A DNA stretch of 64,000 nucleotides from Nonomuraea rhodomycinica. Its GTDB lineage: Bacteria; Actinomycetota; Actinomycetes; Streptosporangiales; Streptosporangiaceae. The stretch covers positions 930,001 to 994,000 of the forward strand of contig NZ_JABWGO010000001.1 in assembly GCF_013363995.1 (NCBI RefSeq). The letters run 5' to 3'. Both the position numbers and the translations under genes were made by a program. The first letter of the stretch is position 1, and every line of letters starts with the position of its first letter. The notes below the pieces were generated by a model. It made no database searches. It was not told where the DNA came from and saw only the letters and a program-made list of their open reading frames with translations. Positions 35,074-44,481 of the stretch are shown in pieces.

Positions 35074-36197
35074 GCCGTGCCGTCCACGGGGAGTTCGGCC
35101 TGGACGGTGAACCCGCCCTCCTCGCGCGGCGCCGCCTGCAGGCGGCCGCCGAGCGCCGTGACCCGTTCGCGCATGCCGAGCAGCCCGACGCCGGGAACCG
35201 GAGGCGTGTCCGGCGTCGCCGCGCCGTCGTCGTCGATCCGCACCGCGAGGGCGTCGGGACGGTAGTCGATCCGGACCGACGCCGTCGCCGCGGCGGCGTG
35301 CCGGGCGATGTTGGTCAGGGACTCCTGGACGATCCGGTACGCGGTCCTGTCGACCGCGGCCGGCACGTCCTGGCGGGGCCCCCTGACCGTCAGCGTCGCG
35401 TCGAGGCCGGCCGCCCGAGCCCGTTCCAGCAGTTCGGGGACCTGGTCGAGCCCGCGGGGCGGGGGCGTGTCCTCCTCGCGCAGCGCCTCCAGGGTCGCCC
35501 GCAGTTCGCGGGTCGCCTCACGGCCGGCCTCCTGGATCGCCAGCAACGCCTCGGGCACCTGTTCACCTCGCTTGCGGGCCACGTGGACGGCGACCTCCGC
35601 CTGCACCTTGATGATCGAGATCTGGTGGGTGAGCGAGTCGTGCAGCTCGCGCGCGATGCGCAGCCGCTCCTCGTCGGCGCGGCGCCGCGCGGTCTCCTCC
35701 CGGCTGCGCTCGGCCTCCTCCGCCCGCCGCTCGGCCTGCCGCAGCGCCTCCCCCGCGGCGCCGGCCGCGATCAGCCAGGCCAGTTCCAGGGCGCCGCGCG
35801 CCCGCGCGAACACCGCGCCCGCGTCGTGCAGGCCCGCGGCCAGGGCCGCGAGCGGCAGCAGGGCCAGCATGACCACGCTCGCCGCCACCGTGGCGGCGCG
35901 GTGTCCGGCCCGCACGGCGGCGTACACCGCGAACAGGTACGCGACGGCGGGCACGTCGAAACCGGCCGCCTGGTAGCCCGCCGCGCACAGCCCGGTGACG
36001 GCCAGGACGACGAGCGGGGCCCGGCGGCGCGCGGCCAGCGCCAGGCCGCCGGCCGCCAGCAGCGCGTAGCCGAGCACGTCGGCGTACGCGGCGGAGTGCC
36101 GCCCGGACACTCCGGTGAACAGCAGCGTCGCCGCCACGCCGGCGGCGATCGCCCAGTCCACGACACCTGCCCGGACGCCGGGGCGCGCTGTGCTCAT
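35070..36197 (-). CDS. Sensor histidine kinase (HisKA_3 type)
   Basis: 375 aa. Four to five N-terminal membrane segments (about 10-150) with little extracytoplasmic loop, a short coiled coil, then the HisKA_3 phospho-acceptor helix RIARELHDSLTHQISII and a HATPase_c domain (VRIDDDG and PGVGLLGMRERV). Senses membrane or intramembrane cues and phosphorylates the regulator encoded 4 bases overlapping downstream. ATG at 36197. Confidence 0.92.
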   Translation of the reverse strand: MSTARPGVRAGVVDWAIAAGVAATLLFTGVSGRHSAAYADVLGYALLAAGGLALAARRRAPLVVLAVTGLCAAGYQAAGFDVPAVAYLFAVYAAVRAGHRAATVAASVVMLALLPLAALAAGLHDAGAVFARARGALELAWLIAAGAAGEALRQAERRAEEAERSREETARRRADEERLRIARELHDSLTHQISIIKVQAEVAVHVARKRGEQVPEALLAIQEAGREATRELRATLEALREEDTPPPRGLDQVPELLERARAAGLDATLTVRGPRQDVPAAVDRTAYRIVQESLTNIARHAAAATASVRIDYRPDALAVRIDDDGAATPDTPPVPGVGLLGMRERVTALGGRLQAAPREEGGFTVQAELPVDGTA

Positions 36198-36429
36198 GCG
36201 CGCACCCTAGCCGGACGCGCTCGCGGGCGACTCCTCCGCACGGATGACCGGCGTCTACCGCGCCCGCGGTAGCTTCGCGGTTCCTGCGGCGTCCACGGTA
36301 GGCGGCTGCGGCATCGGCGGCAGCGCGCATCCCCCACGTCCGGCCGACGACGGGCGGTGGGCGCGGCGGACAGGATCGGGCGACACCCCGTCACCGGGGC
36401 ACCCGTCGCCGGAGGAGAAGGAGCACCTC
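36198..36429. other. Intergenic gap of 232 bases
   Basis: Lies between the kinase start (-) and a small membrane protein (+). Only GC-rich sequence with loose GCGG repeats is visible; no promoter or gene is supported. Confidence 0.5.
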
Positions 36430-36882
36430 ATGCCCGTCCGTCACCTGCTGTCCGCCGCGGCGGCCGCCCTGCTCGGAGCCGTCTGGGCGGCCACCCCGGC
36501 GGCCGCGCAGGCCCTGGTCCAGCCCGATCCCGTCGGCGCCTACACCATGACCTCCGGGCGTCTCTGGTCCTTGGTGGGCATGGCGCTGGGGCTGGCCGGT
36601 CTGGTCGTCGGCGGGCTCGCCCTGGCCCGCTCCGCCGGGCGGATCGGCACCGGCCCCGGCCGGAGGGGGTCGATCGCGGCCCTGGCGGCGGGGGCGGCGG
36701 GCTCGGTCATCGGCGGGCTGGTCGTGGCCGCCGCCGAGGGCGGTCCCGGCACCGGCTACGGAATCGTGGGCGGCTTCATGGCCATGGGGGTGGGGCTGAT
36801 CGCCATGGTCCTCGGCGGGCTGGCTCTCGACCGCCTCCGCCGCGGCGGGCACCGGCGCGCCGCCGACGCGCGGCCCAGGTAG
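36430..36882 (+). CDS. Small membrane protein (resembles DUF6223)
   Basis: 150 aa. A signal-like first segment ending AATPAAAQA, then three hydrophobic segments rich in Gly (VGMALGLAGLVVGGLALAR, a Gly/Ala-rich second, and MAMGVGLIAMVLGGLAL). No catalytic residues. Matches in outline the actinobacterial DUF6223 proteins of unknown function. Start at the ATG after GGAGGAGAAGGAG. Divergent from the two-component system, so a possible target, though not shown. Confidence 0.6.
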   Translation: MPVRHLLSAAAAALLGAVWAATPAAAQALVQPDPVGAYTMTSGRLWSLVGMALGLAGLVVGGLALARSAGRIGTGPGRRGSIAALAAGAAGSVIGGLVVAAAEGGPGTGYGIVGGFMAMGVGLIAMVLGGLALDRLRRGGHRRAADARPR

Positions 36883-36906
36883 CGGCCCGTCGCGACGCTG
36901 CCGGGA

Positions 36907-36931
36907 GCCGGCCGCCGCGTCCCCGGCCGGC
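36907..36931. terminator. Hairpin between converging genes
   Basis: GCCGGCC and GGCCGGC pair around an 11-base loop in the 63-base gap between the small membrane protein gene (+) and the arsR-type gene (-). GC-rich without T tract. Confidence 0.45.
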
Positions 36932-36945
36932 CCGTGCGGGGGGGC

Positions 36946-37305
36946 TCAGTCGTCGTGACGGGGAATGCCGGACACCTCATGATCGGCATGGAAGAGGGCC
37001 TCCGCGATGAGCGCCCGCACGTGCGCGTCCCGGGCGCGGTAGAGGACGCGGCGGCCCTGCCTGCGGGTACGTACCAGACCGGCCAGGCGCAGCTTGGCCA
37101 GGTGCTGGGAGACGGAGGGCCGGGCCACGCCGATGCTCTCCGCCAGGGAGCCGACGTCGTACTCGGCGCTCGACAGCACCCACATCAGGCGGAGCCGGGT
37201 GGCGTCGCTCAGCATGCGGAACGCGTCCACGGCCGCGTCCACCTGCGCGGAAGTGGGTTGCTCCTGCGTCTGACTCGCACCTGAGTCGTTGTCGCGTGCG
37301 TACAT
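36946..37305 (-). CDS. ArsR/SmtB-family metal-sensing repressor
   Basis: 119 aa. Winged helix with recognition region VGSLAESIGVARPSVSQHLAKLRLAGLV and wing GRRVLYRARDAHV. The C-terminal helix has HADHEVSGIPRHDD, acidic and His residues suited to an alpha-5 zinc or cobalt site as in CzrA/SmtB; there is no Cys in this protein. Divergent from a CDF metal exporter gene, the usual derepression pair. ATG at 37305, probably leaderless since a -10-like TATATG sits just upstream. Confidence 0.88.
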   Translation of the reverse strand: MYARDNDSGASQTQEQPTSAQVDAAVDAFRMLSDATRLRLMWVLSSAEYDVGSLAESIGVARPSVSQHLAKLRLAGLVRTRRQGRRVLYRARDAHVRALIAEALFHADHEVSGIPRHDD

Positions 37306-37318
37306 GACTACATATACT
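37289..37318 (+). promoter_or_regulatory. Promoter of the CDF exporter, shared with arsR-type gene
   Basis: TTGTCG (37289-37294) and TATACT (37313-37318) are 18 bases apart, pointing to a start near 37325, about 30 bases before the exporter ATG. The AT-rich core overlaps the arsR-type start, so one bound repressor could block both directions. Confidence 0.55.
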
Positions 37319-37354
37319 CGCTTGAGAGGTTGCTGACCGCAAGTGAGGAATGCG

Positions 37355-38410
37355 ATGTCACCGTCAGATGAGCACGGGCACGGGCACGGGCATGGACATG
37401 GGCACGGCCACGAGCATCGCGCGAGCGGGTTGAAGCGCCTGGTGCATCAGGTCGGACACGCGTTCACGCCGCACAGCCACGACAGCGCCGACAAGAGCGA
37501 CGAGGCCCTGGAGTCCAGTTCGCGCGGCATGCGCGTGCTGGCCGTCTCCTTCGCCGTGCTCATGGTCACGGCCGCCGCCCAGGGGGTGATCGTGGCGTTC
37601 TCCGGCTCGGTCGCGCTGCTGGGCGACACGCTGCACAACCTCGCCGACGCCCTGACCGCCGTCCCGCTCGCGATCGCCTTCTCCCTCGGGCGGCGGGCGG
37701 CCACCCGCCGCTTCACCTACGGGTACGGCAGGGCCGAGGACCTCGCCGGGATCGCCATCGTCCTCGTGATCGCCGCCTCGGCCGGCCTGGCCGGCTACGA
37801 GGCCGTCAGGCGGCTGATCGAGCCGCAGGAGGTGCGGGCGCTCTGGTGGGTGGCCGCCGCGGGCGTGGTCGGCTTCCTCGGCAACGAGTGGGTGGCCCGC
37901 TACCGGATCAGGGTGGGCCGGGAGATCGGCTCGGCGGCGCTGGTCGCGGACGGGCTGCACGCCCGGACCGACGGGTTCACCTCGCTCGCCGTCCTGCTGG
38001 GGGCGGGCGGCGCGGCGCTCGGCGTCCCGCTCGCGGACCCGGTCATCGGCCTGCTCATCACCGCCGCCATCTGCTTCGTGCTGCGCGACGCGGGCAGGGA
38101 GATCTATCACCGGCTCATGGACGCCGTGGACCCGGGGCTGGTCGACCGGGCCGAGCGGATCCTCGCCGGCACGCGCGGCGTGGAGCGGGTGGGTTCGGTA
38201 CGGCTGCGCTGGGTGGGCCACGCCCTGCACGCCGAGGTGGAGATCATGGTGAGCCACGAGCTGTCGCTGGTCGAGGCGCACGCCGTCGCCGTCGAGGCGG
38301 AGCACCGGCTCATTCACGACCTGCCGCGCCTGCGCGCGGCCACCGTCCACGCCGACCCGGACGGCCCCCACGACGTCGACCACCATGCCCTGCTGACGAG
38401 CCACCGCTGA
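37355..38410 (+). CDS. Cation diffusion facilitator (zinc/cobalt exporter)
   Basis: 351 aa. His-rich N-terminus (a GHGHGH run), six membrane segments, and the two metal-site motifs HNLADA and HARTDG (HxxxD type, zinc selective in ZitB/YiiP). A cytoplasmic C-terminal domain ends in DVDHHALLTSHR. Exports zinc or a similar metal by proton exchange. ATG at 37355 with GAGGA upstream; a GTG at 37343 is possible. Its last 101 bases overlap the 3' end of the convergent MFS gene. Confidence 0.9.
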   Translation: MSPSDEHGHGHGHGHGHGHEHRASGLKRLVHQVGHAFTPHSHDSADKSDEALESSSRGMRVLAVSFAVLMVTAAAQGVIVAFSGSVALLGDTLHNLADALTAVPLAIAFSLGRRAATRRFTYGYGRAEDLAGIAIVLVIAASAGLAGYEAVRRLIEPQEVRALWWVAAAGVVGFLGNEWVARYRIRVGREIGSAALVADGLHARTDGFTSLAVLLGAGGAALGVPLADPVIGLLITAAICFVLRDAGREIYHRLMDAVDPGLVDRAERILAGTRGVERVGSVRLRWVGHALHAEVEIMVSHELSLVEAHAVAVEAEHRLIHDLPRLRAATVHADPDGPHDVDHHALLTSHR

Positions 38411-39650
38411 CCGGCCCCGCGGGCTCGGCGGCCGACGGGCGCTCGGGCTCCATGGCCGACGGGCCCGCGGACGGGCGCCGCACGAGCAGGGGGCCGATGC
38501 CGAGCTGCGCGGCGGCCAGCACCAGGCAGACGCACGCGGCGGCGGCCCACATGCCTCCCGCGCCCACGTGTTCGAGGAGCTGGGTGCCGGCGAGGGGCGC
38601 CGCCACGGCGGCGACGCCCCAGCTCGTCCCGTAGACGGCGAGGTAGCGGCCCCGGGCGTCCGGCGCGGCGAGGCCGGCGACGACCGCGTACGCGCGTCCG
38701 ATCATGAACAGGTCGCCCAGGCTCCACACCACGGTCGCGACCACGAACAGCGGCAGGCCGTGGGCGACCGCGTAGCCGGCCAGCCCCGCCGCGACGAGGA
38801 CCGACCCCACCGCCAGAGCCACGGGCGCCGGCAGCGCCGCCACGGAACGCACGCGCAGCAGGGGCTGCCCCGCCACGGTGGTGACCGCCGAGACGGTGAA
38901 CAGCAGCCCGGCGTCCGCGGCCTGGAGGCCGTGCCCCGGCAGGGCGAGCGGCAGGGCGACCATGATGCCCATGAACACGGTCGCGAACAGCGTGCCGCAG
39001 GCGAACATCGCCACCAGCGCCGGATCGCTCCAGGGCGTCGTGCGGCCGGAGCTCCCGGCCTCGGCGCGCCGGCGGCCGGCGGGGTCGGCCGGCAGGGCCA
39101 GGCGCACGACGGCCGCGCACGCCAGGCACGTCAGCGCGTCGATGACGAACAGCCAGCGCAGGTCCCAGCGCCCCACGGCCGCCGCGATCAGCCCCGCCCC
39201 CATGCCGCCGGCCGCCAGGGCCGCGTTGAAGAGGCTGAAGGCCCGGGTCCGGTCGTCCGGGCCGGCGGAGTCGGCGATCAGCGCCTGGCTGGGCGGCTCG
39301 TACAGCTCGAAGGCCAGGCCGAGCAGCACGGCGAGCACCGCGACCGCGGCCAGCGATCCGGCGGTCGCGACGGCCAGCTGGACGACGGCGCAGGCGCAGA
39401 GGCCGAGCACGATCGTGCGGCGCCGGCCCAGCCGATCCGCGAGCAGGCCGCCGAGGAGCCGCGAGGGGATCGTCGCCAGGCCGAACGCCGAGGAGACGAG
39501 CCCGGCCGTGGCGGCGCTCGCCCCGAACTCGGTGGTGATCAGGACCGTCAGGAACGAGAGGGAGAACGCTCCGAGCCGGTTCACGGCGCGCGCCGCGACG
39601 AGCAGCCACACGGTACGGGGCAGCCGCCGACCACGGCCCGGGAAACGCAT
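38310..39650 (-). CDS. MFS transporter
   Basis: 446 aa, 12 predicted segments. The loop 2-3 motif is GGLLADRLGRRRTIV and segment 5 has the FELYEPPSQALIADSAGPDDRTRAF pattern common in MFS multidrug exporters. A hydrophilic Ser/Pro/Gly/Arg-rich tail of about 55 residues covers the overlap with the convergent CDF gene. GGAGG 7 bases before the ATG at 39650. Divergent from a CGNR regulator, which probably controls it. Confidence 0.87.
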   Translation of the reverse strand: MRFPGRGRRLPRTVWLLVAARAVNRLGAFSLSFLTVLITTEFGASAATAGLVSSAFGLATIPSRLLGGLLADRLGRRRTIVLGLCACAVVQLAVATAGSLAAVAVLAVLLGLAFELYEPPSQALIADSAGPDDRTRAFSLFNAALAAGGMGAGLIAAAVGRWDLRWLFVIDALTCLACAAVVRLALPADPAGRRRAEAGSSGRTTPWSDPALVAMFACGTLFATVFMGIMVALPLALPGHGLQAADAGLLFTVSAVTTVAGQPLLRVRSVAALPAPVALAVGSVLVAAGLAGYAVAHGLPLFVVATVVWSLGDLFMIGRAYAVVAGLAAPDARGRYLAVYGTSWGVAAVAAPLAGTQLLEHVGAGGMWAAAACVCLVLAAAQLGIGPLLVRRPSAGPSAMEPERPSAAEPAGPVSGGSSAGHGGRRRGGRPGRRGRWPRAGAAGRE

Positions 39651-39662
39651 ACACTGACCTCC

Positions 39663-39692
39663 GTGACCGACCAAAGGAATGACGCCGGTCAC
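39663..39692. promoter_or_regulatory. Inverted repeat between MFS and CGNR regulator
   Basis: GTGACCG (39663-39669) and CGGTCAC (39686-39692) are inverted repeats 16 bases apart, with a related TGACCAGTCA nearby at 39713. Likely operator of the CGNR protein. Confidence 0.5.
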
Positions 39693-39726
39693 GAACCTAG
39701 GACTCGAAGGAGTGACCAGTCAAGTG

Positions 39727-40329
39727 ATGTTCGATGGTCATGTCGCCACGCTGCTGGAGGCGGCCGTGTCCCTGGTCAACACCCTCACCGACGGCTCCGC
39801 CCGCGGGCGGCCCTACACCGCGCCCCGGGCCGGCCTGCTGCCCGCCGCCGTGGACGCGGCCCTGCCCTCGTCCGGGTCCGGCCCCCGTACGGTCACCGTC
39901 GAGGAGGCGGAGCACCTCGCCCGGACCGCCGCGAGCATGCGCCAGGTGTTCGAAGCCGTCCACGCGGGGCGGACGGACGAGGCGGCGGCCGTCGTGAACG
40001 CCCTGCTGCTGTCCACCGGCGCCCGCCCGCAGCTCGACCAGGCTCCCGGCGAGCCGTGGCAGGTCCACTTCCACGGCCCGGACGACACCCTGGCGGTGGG
40101 CTGGAGCGCCGGCTGCGCGGCGGCGCTCGCCCTGGCGATCGGCAGCGACCTCGGCGGCCGGCTGGGCGTCTGCCAGGCCGTCGCCTGCGACCGGGTCTAC
40201 GTGGACAGCTCCCGGAACGGCGTGCGCCATTTCTGCTCCTCCACCTGCCGGAGCCGCGTCAAGGCCGCCGCCCACCGCGAGCGCCGGCAGGTCCAGGCGG
40301 GGCGCCGCACCCCGGCGGACCCGGCCTGA
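39727..40329 (+). CDS. CGNR zinc-finger (ABATE-type) regulator
   Basis: 200 aa. N-terminal ABATE-like ligand domain and a C-terminal treble-clef zinc finger: CQAVACDRVYVD and then FCSSTCRSRVKAAAHRER (four Cys). The CGNR motif reads S-R-N-G here. Such proteins are repressors of adjacent exporters. The ATG at 39727 is used; GTG codons at 39712 and 39724 are alternatives because the GAAGGAG site lies somewhat far. Shares a control region with the MFS gene. Confidence 0.8.
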   Translation: MFDGHVATLLEAAVSLVNTLTDGSARGRPYTAPRAGLLPAAVDAALPSSGSGPRTVTVEEAEHLARTAASMRQVFEAVHAGRTDEAAAVVNALLLSTGARPQLDQAPGEPWQVHFHGPDDTLAVGWSAGCAAALALAIGSDLGGRLGVCQAVACDRVYVDSSRNGVRHFCSSTCRSRVKAAAHRERRQVQAGRRTPADPA

Positions 40330-40342
40330 GCGCACCCGCGTC

Positions 40343-40358
40343 GCGGGGCGTTCCCCGC
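40343..40358 (+). terminator. Short hairpin after the CGNR gene
   Basis: GCGGGG and CCCCGC with a 4-base loop, 14 bases after the stop. No T tract; weak candidate. Confidence 0.35.
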
Positions 40359-40488
40359 CTCGCCGCGCGGGCGGATGGACACGGGGAGTCCGGCATGGGC
40401 TTCCCGCAGACCCCCGGAGCACCGCCTCCGCCACCGCGCGCCGGACCGCGAACGCACACTCCGGGGCATGTACTGTCCGTAGTTGACT

Positions 40489-40881
40489 ATGCATGCTCCG
40501 TGTTCTCCCGGAGGACGGCCGCGCCGGCTGGCGTGGCTCTCCGTGCTGCTCGGAGCCCTGGTGATCGCGCACCTGTGGGCCCACGGCCTGTCCACGGACG
40601 AGCACCGGGCGATGCCCGACCCGGCCGGGTGGGCGGCCTGCCTGCACGGCACGGATCACGATCACCACGTCGACCATCCCCACGGCGACGGGTTCGTGCT
40701 TCCCGTCCCGGAGCGCGTGCCCTGCGAGCCGGTGGCGCAGCGGACGACGCCGTCGCTGCAGCCCGTCATGCCCGCCGTGCCCGCCGTGCTCCACGAGGGG
40801 GGACCGCCCGAGCACCACCCCGGACGCGGCCATCGCGACCGGGCCGCGCGCCGTCACACGCTCGAGGTCTACCGGCCCTGA
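40489..40881 (+). CDS. Small His-rich membrane-anchored protein
   Basis: 130 aa. One hydrophobic segment near the N-terminus (LAWLSVLLGALVIAHLWA) then a loop full of His and Asp (HGTDHDHHVDHPHGD), and a Pro/His/Arg-rich tail. No known domain; similar small His-rich proteins of actinomycetes are annotated as DUF6153-like, an uncertain match. Metal binding at the cell surface is a guess. The start is not sure: no ribosome site precedes the ATG, while GGAGGA lies inside the frame. Confidence 0.45.
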   Translation: MHAPCSPGGRPRRLAWLSVLLGALVIAHLWAHGLSTDEHRAMPDPAGWAACLHGTDHDHHVDHPHGDGFVLPVPERVPCEPVAQRTTPSLQPVMPAVPAVLHEGGPPEHHPGRGHRDRAARRHTLEVYRP

Positions 40882-40959
40882 GGTCGGGCCCGCACCACGT
40901 CTGGCCTCGATCCTTGTCGGTAGCGTCCCGCCGCCGCGCGGGAGAAAAGCGTGTGAACC

Positions 40960-42009
40960 ATGTCAGTGATCTCGTCTCCGTCCCGGCCCTCGTCCGCCTT
41001 GGCGCGGCTGGCCGGTGACACGCCCGTGTGCTGGATCGGGGAGCCCTTCGCCCCACCCGGCCGCGGTTTCTGGGCCAAGCTCGAAGGAGCCAACCCCGGC
41101 GGGCTGAAGGACCGGCCCGCCCTCCACATCGTCGGCCGCGCCCGGGCCAGAGGAGAGCTCGCCCCGGGCGCGATGATCGTCGAGTCCACGTCCGGCACGT
41201 TCGGCCTGGGGCTGGCGCTGGCCGGCATCGTCCACGGCCACCCGGTGACCGTGGTCACCGACCCGGGGATGGAGGCGATCGTCCAGCGGCTGCTGTGCTC
41301 CTACGGAGCGCGCGTGGAGACCGTGCGGCGTCCGCATCCGGACGGCGGCTGGCAGCGCGCCCGGCTGGACCGGGTCGCCGAGCTGCTCGCCGCCCATCCG
41401 GGCGCCTACTGCCCGCGGCAGTACGACAACCCCGACAACGTGGCCGCCTACGCCGGTCTGGCGCGCGAACTGCTCGCCCAGCTCGGCCGGGTCGACGTGC
41501 TGGTGTGCAGCGTCGGGACCGGCGGCCACTCCGCCGGGGTGGCGAGGACGCTGCGCGAGCACAACCCCCGGCTCCGCCTCGTGGGGGTGGACGCCACCGG
41601 CTCGACGATCTTCGGCCAGCCCGCCAGGCCGCGGCTCATGCGCGGGCTGGGCAGCAGCATCCATCCGCGCAACGTGGACCACGACGCGTTCGACGAGGTG
41701 CACTGGGTGGCGCCGCACGAGGCGGTGTGGGCCTGCCGCACGCTCGCCGCCACCCACTACACCACCGGCGGCTGGAGCGTCGGCGCCGTCACCGTGGTCG
41801 CCGCGTGGCTGGCCAGGACGGAGCCGGCCGGCCGCCGGATCGCCGCCGTCTTCCCCGACGGACCCGCCCGGTACTACACGACCGTCTACGACGACGGCTA
41901 CTGCGCCGAGCACGACCTGCTCGGCCGGCCGCCCGCCCGCGAGCCGGACCGGATCGGGCACCCCGCCGAGGCCGAGGTCACCCGCTGGACCCGGATGGTG
42001 ACGCGGTGA
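40960..42009 (+). CDS. Cysteine-synthase-like PLP enzyme
   Basis: 349 aa, fold-type II PLP enzyme. The PLP lysine is in [10 protein letters not shown] (family NPTGSVKDR), the glycine loop in [10 protein letters not shown]. The usual SGNTG segment reads STSGTFGLG, so the Asn that contacts PLP is replaced by Thr. Relatives include O-acetylserine sulfhydrylases and SbnA-type enzymes that make diaminopropionate precursors. The next gene is an MFS exporter fused by GTGA, suggesting synthesis and export of a small amino-acid product rather than primary cysteine synthesis. Confidence 0.82.
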   Translation: MSVISSPSRPSSALARLAGDTPVCWIGEPFAPPGRGFWAKLEGANPGGLKDRPALHIVGRARARGELAPGAMIVESTSGTFGLGLALAGIVHGHPVTVVTDPGMEAIVQRLLCSYGARVETVRRPHPDGGWQRARLDRVAELLAAHPGAYCPRQYDNPDNVAAYAGLARELLAQLGRVDVLVCSVGTGGHSAGVARTLREHNPRLRLVGVDATGSTIFGQPARPRLMRGLGSSIHPRNVDHDAFDEVHWVAPHEAVWACRTLAATHYTTGGWSVGAVTVVAAWLARTEPAGRRIAAVFPDGPARYYTTVYDDGYCAEHDLLGRPPAREPDRIGHPAEAEVTRWTRMVTR

Positions 42010-43217
42010 CGTGGCGCCGTTTCGCCTCCTTCGACCGCAGCGTGCGGCTGCTGATGGTCAACCAGCTCGCCATCAACACCGGCTTCTACATGCTCATGCC
42101 GTACCTGGCCGGGCACCTGTCGGACGGCCTGGGCCTGGCGGCGTGGACGGTCGGGCTCGTGCTGGGGGTGCGCAACCTCAGCCAGCAGGGCCTGTTCCTG
42201 CTGGGCGGCGCGCTGGCCGACCGGCTCGGCTACCGGCCCGTCATCATCGCGGGCTGCCTGCTGCGCACGGTCGCCTTCGCGTTGCTGGGAGTCGCGGACG
42301 CGCTCCCCGCCCTGGTGGCCGCCTCAGCGATGACAGGCTTCGCCGGCGCCCTGTTCAACCCTGCGGTACGGGCATACCTGGCACACGACTCGGGCGAACG
42401 CCGGATTGAGGCGTTCGCGCTGTTCAACGTCTTCTACCAGACCGGCATCCTGGCCGGCCCGATGATCGGGCTCGCCCTGCTGAGCGTGGACTTCCGGCTG
42501 GTGTGCGCAGTGGCCGCGGCCGTCTTCGGGGTGCTGACGCTGCTCCAGCTCCTCGCCCTGCCGCCGTGCGGGGCGCGGGCCACGGGCGGGGCGGGCGGGC
42601 CGGCCGGATGGCGCGCCGTGGTCGCCAACCGGCCGTTCCTGCTGTTCTCCGCGGCCATGGCGGGCTCCTACGTGCTGTCGTTCCAGGTGTACCTGGCTCT
42701 GCCGCTGCTGCTCGGCGACGCCGGCGCGGTCGGTTCGCTGTTCGTGGTGTCGGCGCTGGTGGCGATCGCCGGCCAGCTCAGGATCACCGACTGGGCGCGC
42801 CGCCGCTGGAGCGGGCCGCAGGCCGTCGTCCGCGGGCTCGCGCTCATGGCGGTCGCGTTCCTGCCGCTGGTGCCGGCCGGCGCGGCGCCGTCCGGCGCGG
42901 CGCGGGTCGCGGCGGTGCTGGTGTGCACGGCGCTGCTGGCCGCGGGGACCGCGCTGACGTACCCGTTCGAGATGGACACCGTGGTGGCGTTGTCCCGGGA
43001 ACGGCTGGTGGCCACCCACTACGGGCTGTACAACACGGTCGCCGGGATCGGCGTCACGCTGGGCAACCTGCTGGTCGGCGCGCTCGTGGGCGCCGGCTCC
43101 TCCGCTCTGGCGGGGACGGCGCTGTTCCTGCTGGGCGCGGCGTGCGCGGTCGCGGTGGGGGCGCTGAGCCGTACCGGACGGCTGACCGCGTCCGGGGCCG
43201 CCGCCGGTCGGCGGTGA
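42006..43217 (+). CDS. MFS transporter paired with PLP enzyme
   Basis: 403 aa, about 12 segments. The start [18 protein letters not shown] leads to the loop motif [15 protein letters not shown], and a second-half segment contains [18 protein letters not shown]. Resembles MdtH-type exporters. GTG start overlapping the PLP enzyme stop, so both products are made together; it likely exports that enzyme's product or an analogue. Confidence 0.87.
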   Translation: MTWRRFASFDRSVRLLMVNQLAINTGFYMLMPYLAGHLSDGLGLAAWTVGLVLGVRNLSQQGLFLLGGALADRLGYRPVIIAGCLLRTVAFALLGVADALPALVAASAMTGFAGALFNPAVRAYLAHDSGERRIEAFALFNVFYQTGILAGPMIGLALLSVDFRLVCAVAAAVFGVLTLLQLLALPPCGARATGGAGGPAGWRAVVANRPFLLFSAAMAGSYVLSFQVYLALPLLLGDAGAVGSLFVVSALVAIAGQLRITDWARRRWSGPQAVVRGLALMAVAFLPLVPAGAAPSGAARVAAVLVCTALLAAGTALTYPFEMDTVVALSRERLVATHYGLYNTVAGIGVTLGNLLVGALVGAGSSALAGTALFLLGAACAVAVGALSRTGRLTASGAAAGRR

Positions 43218-43301
43218 TCCCCGCACACCCGCGCCTCCAGCCTCTGCAGCCTCTCCGGCAACGAGGTGCGGCGGGGTCCGGCGGGAAATAGGGTCATGGT
43301 C

Positions 43302-44477
43302 ATGGCCGGCTGCATTCTCGTCCTCAACACGGGATCCTCCTCGATCAAGTACGAGCTCGTCGACGTCACCACCCGCGAACGCCCCGCCGCCGGTCTGGTC
43401 GAGCGCGTCGGCGAGCCCGTCGGGCGGCTCACCCACCGCACCGGCGACGGGCCGCCGTACGTGCGCGAACAGCCCTTCCCCGGGCACGGCGACGGGCTGG
43501 AGGCGATGATGAGGGCGTTCGAGGAGGCCGGGCCCCGGCTGTCCCCCGTCGCGGTCGGGCACCGGGTCGTGCACGGCGGCACCCGGTTCACCGAGGCCGT
43601 GCTCGTCGACGACGAGGTCGTCACCGCGATCGAGGAGCTGGCCCCGCTCGCCCCCCTGCACAACCCGGTCAACCTCGCCGGCATCCATCTCGCGCGCAAG
43701 GCGTTCCCCGACGTCCCGCAGGTCGCGGTGTTCGACACCGCCTTCCACCGCACGCTGCCGCCGGAGGCCCACACCTATGCGGTGCCGCGCGACTGGCGCG
43801 AGCGGCTCGGCGTGCGGCGCTTCGGCTTCCACGGCACCTCCTGCGCGTACGTCTCGCGGCGCGCCGCCGCCGTCCTCGGCCGCGATCTCGCCGGCCTGAA
43901 CCTGATCGTGCTGCACCTGGGCAACGGCGCGAGCGCCACCGCGGTCTCCGGCGGCCGCAGCGTGGACACCTCCATGGGCATGACCCCGCTCGAGGGGCTG
44001 GTGATGGGCACCCGTTCGGGCGACGTCGACCCGGCGCTCGCCGGCTACCTGGCCCGGGTGGACGGCCTGGACGCCCGGGCGGTGGAGCACGCGCTGACCA
44101 ACGGCGGCGGCCTGCTCGCCCTCGCCGGAACCCGCGACATGCGTGAGGTGCGCGCCCGCGACGACGCCGAGGCCAGGCTCGCCCTGGACGTCTACACCCG
44201 GCGCATCCGCAAGTACGTCGGCGCCTACTACGCGCTGCTCGGCCGGGTCGACGCGATCGTGCTCACCGGCGGGATCGGTGAGCACGACGCCGCCACCCGC
44301 GCCGCCTGCCTGGGGGGACTGGAGCGGCTCGGCATCGCCGTGGACCCGGCGCTCAACGAGGCGGGCCCGGACGGCGAACGCGCCGTCTCCCCGCCCGGCG
44401 CCGAGGTGGCGGTGCTGGTCATCCCGACCGACGAGGAATGGGAGATCGCCCGGCAGGCCCACGCGCTCCTCTCATGA
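43302..44477 (+). CDS. ackA: Acetate kinase
   Basis: 391 aa. Signature ILVLNTGSSSIKYELVD at the N-terminus, VFDTAFHRTLPPEA, the second signature FGFHGTSCAYVSRR and the nucleotide motif GIGEHDAATR. Converts acetyl phosphate and ADP to acetate and ATP. The ATG at 43302 has AGGG 8 bases upstream; the ATG at 43296 is too close to it. Ends 4 bases from the end of the convergent pta gene, instead of forming the usual pta-ackA operon. Confidence 0.95.
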   Translation: MAGCILVLNTGSSSIKYELVDVTTRERPAAGLVERVGEPVGRLTHRTGDGPPYVREQPFPGHGDGLEAMMRAFEEAGPRLSPVAVGHRVVHGGTRFTEAVLVDDEVVTAIEELAPLAPLHNPVNLAGIHLARKAFPDVPQVAVFDTAFHRTLPPEAHTYAVPRDWRERLGVRRFGFHGTSCAYVSRRAAAVLGRDLAGLNLIVLHLGNGASATAVSGGRSVDTSMGMTPLEGLVMGTRSGDVDPALAGYLARVDGLDARAVEHALTNGGGLLALAGTRDMREVRARDDAEARLALDVYTRRIRKYVGAYYALLGRVDAIVLTGGIGEHDAATRAACLGGLERLGIAVDPALNEAGPDGERAVSPPGAEVAVLVIPTDEEWEIARQAHALLS

Positions 44478-44481
44478 CGGC

